Below, piece after piece: positions 7,333 to 14,760 of a stretch of DNA of 48,646 nt (its first letter is position 1; every line of letters begins with the position of its first letter). The notes under the pieces were generated by a model. The model made no database searches. It had not been told where the DNA came from and saw nothing but the letters and a program-made list of their open reading frames with translations. Location of the stretch: contig JANYLR010000025.1 in NCBI GenBank assembly GCA_025363715.1, positions 1 through 48,646 on the forward strand, read 5' to 3'. The DNA comes from Holophagaceae bacterium (GTDB lineage Bacteria > Acidobacteriota > Holophagae > Holophagales > Holophagaceae). The translations under genes were made by a program, and so were the position numbers.

Positions 7333-8703
7333 ATGCCCCGCACCATGATCGAGCCCTTCCGCATCAAGTCCGTCGAGCCCATCCGCATGACCAATGCCCA
7401 GGAACGCATGGAGATGCTGGAAAAGGCCAAATTGAACGTGTTCAAGCTGCGGGCCGAGGATGTGTTGCTGGACTGGCTGACGGACTCAGGCACCGGGGCT
7501 ATGAGCTCCGCCCAGTGGGGCGCCATCATGGTGGGCGACGAAAGCTACGCCGGGGCCAAGAGCTTCTTCCGCCTGGAGGCGGTGCTGCAGGACATCACGG
7601 GGATGGAACACTTCATCCCCACCCACCAGGGCCGGGCCGCGGAAAAGGTGCTGTTCAGCGCCGTCTGCAAGCGGGGTGACCTGGTGCCCAACAACTGCCA
7701 CTTCGATACCACTCGGGCCAACCTCGAGTTCAACGGGGTGGAAGCCGTCGATCTGGTGATCCCCGAGGGCCTGCAGCCCAGCCTGATCCATCCCTTCAAG
7801 GGCAACATCGACCTGGCCCGGGTTGAGGCAGTACTCAAGCAGGAGGGCGACCGCATCCCCTTCGGCATGATCACGGTCACCAACAACACCGGCGGTGGCC
7901 AGCCGGTCTCCATGGCCAATATCCGCGCCTATGCCAAGCTCCTCAAGCAGCACGGCAAGCCCTTCATCATGGACGTGTGCCGCTTCGCGGAGAACGCCAT
8001 GTTCATCAAGCTCCGCGAGGACGGCTACCAGGACACCCCCATCCGCGCCATCTGCCAGGAGATATTCAGCTACGCGGACGGCTGCACCATGAGCGCTAAG
8101 AAGGACGGCATGGTGAACATCGGCGGCTTCATCATGCTGCGCAGCGACGAGTGGCTCGATCCCGTCCGCAACATGCTCATCCTCACCGAAGGCTTCCCCA
8201 CCTACGGTGGCCTGGCGGGGCGCGATCTGGAGGCCCTGGCCGTGGGCCTGGAGGAGGGCATGCAGGAGGATTACCTCCGCTACCGCCTGCGCACCGCCGA
8301 GTACCTGGGCGAGAAGCTGGAGGCCGCTGGCGTGGGCTTCGTGAAACCCACGGGCGGCCATGCGGTCTACATCGACGCCAAGACCGTGCTGCCGACCATG
8401 CCCATGGAACACTACCCAGCCTGGGCCCTCTGCAATGCCCTCTACCTGGAGGGTGGCATCCGGGGCGTGGAGATCGGCTCCGTCATGTTCGGCAAGCGGC
8501 TGGAGGACGGCACCGAGACCTTCCACAGCATGGAGCTGGTGCGCCTGGCCTTCCCCCGTCGCATGTACACCCAGAGCCACTTCGACTTCGCGGCCGAGGT
8601 CATCGCCGAGGTGAAAGCCAAGGCGAAGGAGATCCGCGGCGTGAAGATCGTCAAGCAGAGCAAGTACCTGCGGCACTTCACGGCGGAGATGGCCTGGGTC
8701 TGA
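7333..8703 (+). CDS. tnaA: Tryptophanase (tryptophan indole-lyase)
   Basis: The 456-residue PLP enzyme belongs to the tryptophanase / tyrosine phenol-lyase family. The N-terminal EPFRIKSVEPI, LTDSGTGAMS and PTHQGRGAE motifs are present, and SAKKDG places the PLP lysine at residue 257. Three positions separate the two enzymes. This protein has Asp (HFDTTR, residue 125) where tyrosine phenol-lyase has Thr124, Ile381 (VEIGS) where it has Arg381, and His448 (LRHFTA) where it has Phe448. All three favour tryptophanase, which splits tryptophan into indole, pyruvate and ammonia. No TnaC-like leader with a Trp codon is visible in the 110 nt upstream, so regulation differs from E. coli. CTGGAG precedes the ATG. 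Confidence 0.88.
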   Translation: MPRTMIEPFRIKSVEPIRMTNAQERMEMLEKAKLNVFKLRAEDVLLDWLTDSGTGAMSSAQWGAIMVGDESYAGAKSFFRLEAVLQDITGMEHFIPTHQGRAAEKVLFSAVCKRGDLVPNNCHFDTTRANLEFNGVEAVDLVIPEGLQPSLIHPFKGNIDLARVEAVLKQEGDRIPFGMITVTNNTGGGQPVSMANIRAYAKLLKQHGKPFIMDVCRFAENAMFIKLREDGYQDTPIRAICQEIFSYADGCTMSAKKDGMVNIGGFIMLRSDEWLDPVRNMLILTEGFPTYGGLAGRDLEALAVGLEEGMQEDYLRYRLRTAEYLGEKLEAAGVGFVKPTGGHAVYIDAKTVLPTMPMEHYPAWALCNALYLEGGIRGVEIGSVMFGKRLEDGTETFHSMELVRLAFPRRMYTQSHFDFAAEVIAEVKAKAKEIRGVKIVKQSKYLRHFTAEMAWV

Positions 8704-8721
8704 TTTAGATCATTAACCACC

Positions 8722-8824
8722 AAGACCACGAAGACCACGAAGGAAACACCCTCTTTCTTCGTGGTCTTCTCGGCATCGTCTTTGCCGATGCGCGAGACAA
8801 AATGACTGCTCCTGTCTTCGTGGT
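8722..8824. repeat. AAGACCACG tandem repeat and hairpin between tnaA and ALDH
   Basis: The 169-nt spacer holds two tandem copies of AAGACCACG (8722-8739). The arm AAGACCACGAAG at 8731-8742 is matched by a perfect 12-bp inverted copy at 8757-8768 with a 14-nt loop. A further partial inverted copy, CTTCGTGGT, lies at 8816-8824. Degenerate ACCACGAAG-type repeats are widespread between genes in several phyla. The hairpin could act as a transcription end for tnaA, although the T-rich stretch after it is short. Confidence 0.6.
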
Positions 8825-8872
8825 GAATCTTTTGTTTGTAGGATGATCGGGACGATCTACACGGGAGCTCCG

Positions 8873-10276
8873 ATGACCTCCGAGATGCTCGAAGCCCTCT
8901 TCGCCCGCCAGCAGGGGGCCCGTTGGCGGGTGGCGGCCACTTCCGCCGACCAGCGCCGGGCCAAGCTCCTGGCCCTCCTGGAGGCCCTCATGGCCCGCCG
9001 GGAAGAGGCCCAGGCGGCGCTGGCGGCGGACTTCCGCAAGGCCCCGGCGGAAACCGACCTCTCAGAAATCTACCCGGTGGTCTGTGAGCTGAAGGATGCC
9101 CTCCGCCACCTGCCCCGCTGGATGAAGCCCCGGAAGGTGGCCGCGCCCATCGCCCTCTTCGGCAGCGCCAGCCGCATCGTCCACGAGCCCAAGGGCGTGG
9201 TGCTCATCATCAGCCCCTGGAACTACCCCATCTACCTCAGCCTGGGCCCCCTGGTCTCGGCCCTGGCCGCCGGAAACTGCGCGATCCTCAAGCCCTCGGA
9301 GTTCACGCCCCACACCACCGCCTTCCTACGGAAGCTGCTGGCGGGGCTCTTCCCCGAGGAGGAAGTGGCCCTGGTGGAAGGGGATGCCGAGACCGCTCAG
9401 GCCCTGCTGGCCCTGCCCTTCGACCATGTCTTCTTCACCGGGAGCCCAACCGTGGGCAAGGCCGTGATGAAGGCAGCCGCCGAGCACCTGACCTCCGTGA
9501 CCCTGGAACTGGGCGGCAAGTCACCCGTGGTGGTGGACGCCGACGCCAACCTGCGGGAGGCCGCCCGCAAGATCGCCTGGGGCAAGGGGCTCAACGCGGG
9601 CCAGACCTGCGTGGCGCCAGACTATGTGCTCGTCCACGAGCGGGTCCACGACGCCCTCCTGGAGGAGCTGAAGCGGGCCTTCGAGGCAGCCTACGGCGCC
9701 AGTTCCGAGGCCCGCCGGACCAGTCCCGACCTGGCTCGCATCATCAATGACCGGCACTTCGCCCGGCTCCAGGCCTTGCTGAGTGGCTCCTCCGCCCAGG
9801 TAGCCTTCGGTGGTGAAACGGATCCGGAGTCCCGCTACATCAGCCCGACCGTGCTCACGGAAGTGGATGCCGCCTCGCCCCTCATGCAGGAGGAGATCTT
9901 CGGCCCTCTGCTGCCGATGTTGAAGGTGCCGGACCTGGACGCCGCCATGGCCTTCGTGAACGCCCGGCCCAAGCCCCTGGCGCTCTATGTGTTCAGCGGC
10001 AGCCGCTCCCGGGCCGGGGCACTCATCGCCCGTACCACGGCCGGTGGCGGCTGCATCAACGACACGGTGCTGCACTTCATCCACACGGGCCTGCCCACGG
10101 GAGGCGTGAACACCTCGGGCTTCGGCAAGGCTCATGGCATCCACGGCTTCGAGGCCTTCTCCAACACCCGGGGCATCCTGCGCCAGCGCACCCGCTTCTC
10201 GGGCATCCAGCTCATGTACCCGCCCTACACGGCCTTCGCCCGCCGGATGATCGACCTCACCTTGAAATACTTCTAA
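8873..10276 (+). CDS. Aldehyde dehydrogenase, class 3-like
   Basis: The 467-residue NAD(P)-dependent aldehyde dehydrogenase resembles the ALDH3 type. The oxyanion-hole Asn is in SPWNYP, the general base Glu212 in LELGGKSP, and the nucleophile Cys246 in AGQTCVAPDY. Position and spacing are close to Glu209 and Cys243 of ALDH3A1. The C-terminal half has EEIFGPLLP and GGGCINDTVLH. These enzymes oxidise medium-chain or aromatic aldehydes to acids; the substrate here is unknown. MTSEMLEAL was chosen as the start because GGGAG precedes it; an ATG ten codons upstream is possible. A C-terminal hydrophobic and aromatic stretch could associate with the membrane, as in fatty aldehyde dehydrogenases. Confidence 0.88.
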   Translation: MTSEMLEALFARQQGARWRVAATSADQRRAKLLALLEALMARREEAQAALAADFRKAPAETDLSEIYPVVCELKDALRHLPRWMKPRKVAAPIALFGSASRIVHEPKGVVLIISPWNYPIYLSLGPLVSALAAGNCAILKPSEFTPHTTAFLRKLLAGLFPEEEVALVEGDAETAQALLALPFDHVFFTGSPTVGKAVMKAAAEHLTSVTLELGGKSPVVVDADANLREAARKIAWGKGLNAGQTCVAPDYVLVHERVHDALLEELKRAFEAAYGASSEARRTSPDLARIINDRHFARLQALLSGSSAQVAFGGETDPESRYISPTVLTEVDAASPLMQEEIFGPLLPMLKVPDLDAAMAFVNARPKPLALYVFSGSRSRAGALIARTTAGGGCINDTVLHFIHTGLPTGGVNTSGFGKAHGIHGFEAFSNTRGILRQRTRFSGIQLMYPPYTAFARRMIDLTLKYF

Positions 10277-10339
10277 GGCCGCCCGCCGGGAATTCACCCA
10301 TCTCCGTGCGCCTGCGCAACTGTCACAGCCATTCCATCC

Positions 10340-11419
10340 TCAGTACGGTTTCTCGCCTGGCTGAATGAGGATTGAAGGCGCATAGACCCCATTGATGGTC
10401 GTGCCTCCGTTGTGGATCGCGGGGAACATGGGCTGCATGCTCTGTGGAAAGCCAAGCGTGGGCTTCGTGAGTGTGTCGAGGCGGGCGAGATCTTCAGTCG
10501 TCAGCTTCACGCCGAGCGCCTTCACATTGTCTTCCAGCTGCGCCAGTCGCCGGGCGCCAATGATCGTCGAGGTCACCCCCGGCTGCACCTGCACCCACGC
10601 GAGCGCCACGGCCGCCACAGTGCTGTCGTGGGCCTCGGCGATGACTCCCAGCTCGTCGACGAGTGCGTAGGTCTTCTCGTTGAGCGCCGAGGCGATGTAG
10701 GCGCCACGATCGGCCTTCACCTGGCCTGCGTTCTCGCGCGTGTACTTGCCGCTGAGCGCACCCATCTTGAGTGGGCTCCAGGGTGTGATGCCCAGGCCGA
10801 ACTCGCTCGCCATCGGCACGAGCTCCTGCTCGACGGATCGCTCAAGCAGAGAATATTCGATCTGCAGTCCGATGAACGACGACCAGCCGCGGAAGCGCGC
10901 GGTCACATTGGCCTGGGCGACCTTCCACGCCGGGGTGTCCGACACGCCGAGGTAGCGCACCTTCCCGGCGCGCACGAGATCATCGAGCGCGGCCATCGTT
11001 TCGTCGATGGGGGTGTGGATGTCCCAGTTGTGGAGCCAGTAGAGGTCGATGTAGTCGGTCTGCAGGCGGCGCAGCGAGTTCTCGCATGCGGCGACGATCG
11101 ATTTCCTCCCCGAACCGCCCGCGTTCGGATCGCCGGGATAGAGGTTGCTGCTGAACTTCGTCGCGATGACGAGGCGGTCGCGCTTCGAGGCGTCCCGGCC
11201 GACATGATCGCCGATGATCTTCTCGGAGTGGCCCTTCGTGTAGCCGTTCGCGGTGTCGATGAAGTTGCCACCGAGGTCGATGAAGCGGTCCATGATCTGC
11301 CGGGATTCTTCGACGCTCGAGCCCCAGCCATGCTCTTCACCGAAGGTCATGGCGCCGAGGCACAGGGGACTCACGCGCAGGCCGGAACGGCCGAGGGTCA
11401 CATACTGGTCGAGGCTCAT
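10340..11419 (-). CDS. Aldo/keto reductase
   Basis: The 359-residue TIM-barrel oxidoreductase uses NADPH to reduce aldehydes or ketones. The catalytic tetrad is visible: Asp and Tyr in DTANGYTKGHSE, Lys in ATKFSSN and His in WLHNWD. The NADPH-binding end appears as IIGARRLAQLEDN. ATG at MSLDQYV has GGAGAA 8 nt upstream; the frame stays open 29 codons further without a good site. It is divergent from an AraC regulator with a shared 265-nt control region. It uses TCG, CTC and CGN codons more than its neighbours, suggesting the pair was acquired together. The physiological substrate is unknown. Confidence 0.9.
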   Translation of the reverse strand: MSLDQYVTLGRSGLRVSPLCLGAMTFGEEHGWGSSVEESRQIMDRFIDLGGNFIDTANGYTKGHSEKIIGDHVGRDASKRDRLVIATKFSSNLYPGDPNAGGSGRKSIVAACENSLRRLQTDYIDLYWLHNWDIHTPIDETMAALDDLVRAGKVRYLGVSDTPAWKVAQANVTARFRGWSSFIGLQIEYSLLERSVEQELVPMASEFGLGITPWSPLKMGALSGKYTRENAGQVKADRGAYIASALNEKTYALVDELGVIAEAHDSTVAAVALAWVQVQPGVTSTIIGARRLAQLEDNVKALGVKLTTEDLARLDTLTKPTLGFPQSMQPMFPAIHNGGTTINGVYAPSILIQPGEKPY

Positions 11420-11601
11420 CGGGTTCTTCTCCAGGTTGGGATCGTTGGGTCCACGGGATGGTTCGTTCTGTATGAAAGCTTCCAGCGCATGCAGAAATTC
11501 AGACACAGCGGGCCAGGTGCCACGACTGGTTTGGAGGGGTCAGGAGCTTGGCAGTGCAGGCTCTATTGGAGCAAGGGCACCCCCCTTCGCGTTAGAACGA
11601 A

Positions 11602-11632
11602 CCTGCCAATTACTTGCACGATCCTGCCAATT
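11602..11632. promoter_or_regulatory. Direct-repeat operator, probable AraC-family site
   Basis: CCTGCCAATT occurs twice as an exact direct repeat, at 11602-11611 and 11623-11632. The starts are 21 bp apart, two turns of the helix. This is the arrangement expected for two AraC-type DNA-binding domains on one face of DNA. It lies between the divergent AKR and AraC genes, 53 nt before the regulator's start. That the adjacent AraC protein binds here is inference. Confidence 0.65.
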
Positions 11633-11643
11633 TATCCTTAAAT
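11614..11643 (+). promoter_or_regulatory. Candidate sigma-70 promoter for the AraC gene
   Basis: TTGCAC at 11614-11619 and TTAAAT at 11638-11643 are separated by 18 nt and would start transcription about 35 nt before the regulator gene. The downstream operator repeat lies inside the spacer, so binding there could repress the regulator's own transcription while activating the divergent reductase gene. Confidence 0.45.
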
Positions 11644-11684
11644 CGGCATGTGACAGTGAAGCAGAATCGTTCGACAATACGAGA

Positions 11685-12602
11685 ATGACCTCAGCTTCAC
11701 TGGACGAGTTGCGAGCATTGATCAAGCGGCATGCCGGGCCGGATACCAGGCCGCTACGGGTGATGCCTGCCATCTATCTCGGCATCGAGCCTGAGCCCAC
11801 CCCGCCGTGTCAGGTCGTCATCGAACCCGTCCTTTCGCTGGTTGCCCAGGGCGCCAAACGGGTCGAGGTCGGAAAGCAGGCCTTCGACTACCGTGCCGGC
11901 CAGTTCCTCGTCGTATCCGTCGATCTGCCGGTTGATGCCCATGTCGTCGAGGCGACCCCCGAGCTTCCCTATCTTGGCTTTGGCATGGCGCTGCGACCGG
12001 AGGCCATCGCCAGCCTGTTGCTGGAAGCAGGCAGCGCACGAACGGTTGGCGACGGCCGGCCCGGCATCGCCGTCAGTGATCTGTCCAGCGACCTCGTGGA
12101 CCCCATCGTACGCCTGCTTCGCCTCCTGGATCGGCCCTCGGATGTACCCGTCCTCGCCGCCTCTCTCGAACGCGAAATCCTGTGGCGCCTGATCAATGGC
12201 CCGCAGGGCGCGACGGTTCGCCAGATCGGCCTGGCCGATAGCCGTATGTCACAAATCGGGCGGGCGATTCGCTGGCTACGCAGCCATTTCGCCGAAACGG
12301 TCCGGATCGAGGACCTTGCGGACACCGCCGGCATGAGCATCACCTCGCTGCACCGGCATTTCCGCAGCATCACCTCGATGACCCCGATCCAGTACCAGAA
12401 GCAGCTTCGACTCCAGGCGGCGCGCGCCCGCCTGATGGCGACCCGAGAGGATGTCTCCGAAGTCGGTTTCGCCGTCGGCTATGACAGCCCATCCCAGTTC
12501 AGTCGGGAGTACCGCCGGATGTTCGGCAAGCCGCCCAGCCGCGACGGTGCGGACTTGAGAGCCAATCCGTCCCCAGCCGGCATCGCATCCCGTCTCGTCT
12601 AG
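11685..12602 (+). CDS. AraC family transcriptional regulator
   Basis: The 305-residue protein has an N-terminal effector domain of the AraC_N type (about residues 1-165), the type often found beside oxidoreductase genes. The C-terminal double helix-turn-helix is at about 195-290. The first HTH reads IEDLADTAGMSITSLHRHFR and the second VSEVGFAVGYDSPSQFSREY, ending in the usual FGKPPS. It probably controls the divergent aldo/keto reductase through the direct repeat at 11602-11632. The ribosome binding site is weak. Base character resembles the reductase more than the surrounding genes. It converges on the ABC-F gene with a 7-nt gap. Confidence 0.92.
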   Translation: MTSASLDELRALIKRHAGPDTRPLRVMPAIYLGIEPEPTPPCQVVIEPVLSLVAQGAKRVEVGKQAFDYRAGQFLVVSVDLPVDAHVVEATPELPYLGFGMALRPEAIASLLLEAGSARTVGDGRPGIAVSDLSSDLVDPIVRLLRLLDRPSDVPVLAASLEREILWRLINGPQGATVRQIGLADSRMSQIGRAIRWLRSHFAETVRIEDLADTAGMSITSLHRHFRSITSMTPIQYQKQLRLQAARARLMATREDVSEVGFAVGYDSPSQFSREYRRMFGKPPSRDGADLRANPSPAGIASRLV

Positions 12603-12609
12603 AGAAGGC

Positions 12610-14583
12610 TTAGCGCTGGGCCTCTTCCAGGGCCCCCTGGACCCCCTCCCAGTCGCTCATGGCGTAGGCCAGATCCGCCTCCAGCGATTTCTGGGCATCC
12701 AGCTTCCCGTTGAAGGCCTGCCAGTCGGAGGGATCCATGGTGGCCATGTCCTTCTGCAGCTCCGCCAGCTTGGCTTCCAGCTCTGCGACCCGGGCCTCCG
12801 CCTCGGCCACCTGTTTTTCATAGCGCTTGATGGCCCGCTGCTTGTCCTTGTCGATGGGGGCGGGCTTCGCAGAAGGGCTCGACGGCTTCGCCGCCGAGTG
12901 GGGTTTCGCCTGCGGCGAAGCGGACTTTTGGGAGGCCGGCGGGGGCTTGCTGCCGGCTTCGTCTTCTTGGCCGAGATCCAGATCCACCCAGGCCTGGTGG
13001 TCCTCGTAGCCGCCTTCGCGGAACTCGGCCTTGCCTTCGTGGATGCGCAGCAGGGAATCCGCCACGCGGCCCAACAGGTAGCGGTCGTGGGTCACCACGA
13101 TGGCCGCGCCGGTGAAGCTGAGGATGGTGTCCTCCATGGCCTCCATGCTGGGGATGTCCATGTGGTTGGTGGGCTCATCCAGCAGCAGCAGGTTCACGCC
13201 GTTGCGGATCAGGGTGGCGATGCTGAGGCGCGCCCGCTCGCCCCCGGAGAGGGCCGTGACGGGTTTGTCCACCTCGTCGCCGCGGAACTGGAACTTGGCC
13301 AGGAAGCCCAGCACGTCCTGCTTCACGGCCTGGGGTGTCACGCCATGGATCTGCTGGTACACCGTGTTGCGGGGATCCAGGTTCCGGTGGTGCTGGTCAA
13401 AGTAGCCCACCTTCACCTGGCTGCCGAGGCGGGCCTGGCCCGTGATGAAGGGGATCTCCTCGGAGATGGCCTTCAGCAGCGTGGATTTGCCGGTGCCGTT
13501 GAGGCCCACGATGCCCATCTTCTGGCCCCGCTTGAGCTGAAGCTGCTCCAGGGGGGCGTAAAGCGGCTGCCCGCCCCAGCCCACGCTGGCCTTCTCAAGC
13601 ACCAGCGCGACATCACCGCTGCGCTGGGTCTCGGGAAAGCTGAATTTCACCTTGCGACGATCCTGCAGGGGTTTCTGGATGCGGTTCAGCTTGGAGAGGT
13701 GAGTCCGGCGGCCCCGGGCCTGCTTGGTGTTTTGGCCCGCGATATTGCGGCGGATGTATTCTTCCTGGTTCTTGATGTAGGCCTGCTGCTGCTCGAAGTG
13801 CCGCTCCAGCAGCTCCAGTTCCTGCTCCTTCTTCTCCATGAACTCCGAATAGTTGCCTTCGTAGCTGCGCGAACGACCCTGTTCAAGCTCCAGGATCTCA
13901 GTGGCGATCTTGTCCAGGAAGTAGCGGTCATGGCTGATGATGGCCACGGTGGCGTCGGTGTCCTGGATGAATCCCTCTAGCCAGCGCAGGCTAGGCAGGT
14001 CCAGGTGGTTGGTGGGCTCGTCCAGCAGCAGCAGATCCAGGCCCTGGAGGATGGCTTTGGCCAGCATCACGCGGCATTTCTGGCCGCCGGACAGGGTCTC
14101 CACCGAGCGTTCGAAATCGGCGGCGCTGAAGCCCAGGGACTGCAGGATGCTCTCGGCGCGGGCGCGGATGCTGAAGCCGTCCAGGTGCTCGAAGGCCTCG
14201 GTGATCTTCTGATAGCGGTCCATGATCTCGGAGAGGTCGCCGCTGGCCTCGCCCATGCGGTGCTCCAGCTCGCGCATCTCGTGTTGCAGGCGTTCCACAT
14301 CGCCGAAGGCCGCCAGGGCTTCTTCCAGCACGCTTCCATCGGTCTCGGGCACCAGGTCCTGGGCATAGTGGCCCATGCGGATGCCCCGCTCCTTCGTGGG
14401 TCGCACGACGGTGCCTGCATCGGCCTCCAGTTGGCCCAGCAGCAGCTTGAACACCGTACTTTTGCCCGCGCCGTTGCGGCCGATGACGCCCCAGCACTCA
14501 CCCTCCTGGATGGCCCAGGTGACATCCTTCAGCACCTCCTGGGGACCGAAGCGAAGATCGACGTGGTTGAGGGATGCGAGCAT
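12610..14583 (-). CDS. ABC-F family ATPase, Uup-like
   Basis: The 657-residue protein has two ABC ATPase domains and no membrane segment, as in the ABC-F translation factors (EttA, Uup, YbiT and resistance proteins). Walker A motifs are GRNGAGKST (about residue 36) and GLNGTGKST (about 363). Signatures are LSGGQKCR and LSGGERAR, and both Walker B motifs end in LLLLDEPTNH. The linker between the domains (about 235-310) is rich in Glu, Gln and Arg, as in the arm that contacts tRNA. A Pro/Ala/Ser/Lys-rich stretch (about 555-585) leads to a C-terminal coiled coil (about 590-657), as in Uup. It probably acts on stalled ribosomes; the subtype is not certain. Confidence 0.88.
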   Translation of the reverse strand: MLASLNHVDLRFGPQEVLKDVTWAIQEGECWGVIGRNGAGKSTVFKLLLGQLEADAGTVVRPTKERGIRMGHYAQDLVPETDGSVLEEALAAFGDVERLQHEMRELEHRMGEASGDLSEIMDRYQKITEAFEHLDGFSIRARAESILQSLGFSAADFERSVETLSGGQKCRVMLAKAILQGLDLLLLDEPTNHLDLPSLRWLEGFIQDTDATVAIISHDRYFLDKIATEILELEQGRSRSYEGNYSEFMEKKEQELELLERHFEQQQAYIKNQEEYIRRNIAGQNTKQARGRRTHLSKLNRIQKPLQDRRKVKFSFPETQRSGDVALVLEKASVGWGGQPLYAPLEQLQLKRGQKMGIVGLNGTGKSTLLKAISEEIPFITGQARLGSQVKVGYFDQHHRNLDPRNTVYQQIHGVTPQAVKQDVLGFLAKFQFRGDEVDKPVTALSGGERARLSIATLIRNGVNLLLLDEPTNHMDIPSMEAMEDTILSFTGAAIVVTHDRYLLGRVADSLLRIHEGKAEFREGGYEDHQAWVDLDLGQEDEAGSKPPPASQKSASPQAKPHSAAKPSSPSAKPAPIDKDKQRAIKRYEKQVAEAEARVAELEAKLAELQKDMATMDPSDWQAFNGKLDAQKSLEADLAYAMSDWEGVQGALEEAQR

Positions 14584-14605
14584 GAGCGGAGATCAGCTTT
14601 CAGCA

Positions 14606-14631
14606 AGAAGGCCACCTTGCGGTGGCCTTCT
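14606..14631 (-). terminator. Candidate terminator hairpin after tRNA-Ala
   Basis: An 11-bp perfect stem (14606-14616 with 14621-14631) and a 4-nt loop start 3 nt beyond the tRNA 3' end. On the minus strand the stem is followed by a short pyrimidine-rich TTGCTG rather than a long T run, so termination may be partial. It also lies 23 nt before the ABC-F start codon. Confidence 0.5.
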
Positions 14632-14634
14632 GTT

Positions 14635-14710
<76 letters not shown>

Positions 14711-14760
14711 ATTCGGGAAGAATCAGTATCCCACCCCTTTCCAGCTTCCGCAAGCCTGGA

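Noticed and set aside
7333..8703. Tyrosine phenol-lyase as the call for the PLP lyase
   Set aside because: The three diagnostic positions carry Asp, Ile and His as in tryptophanase, not Thr, Arg and Phe.
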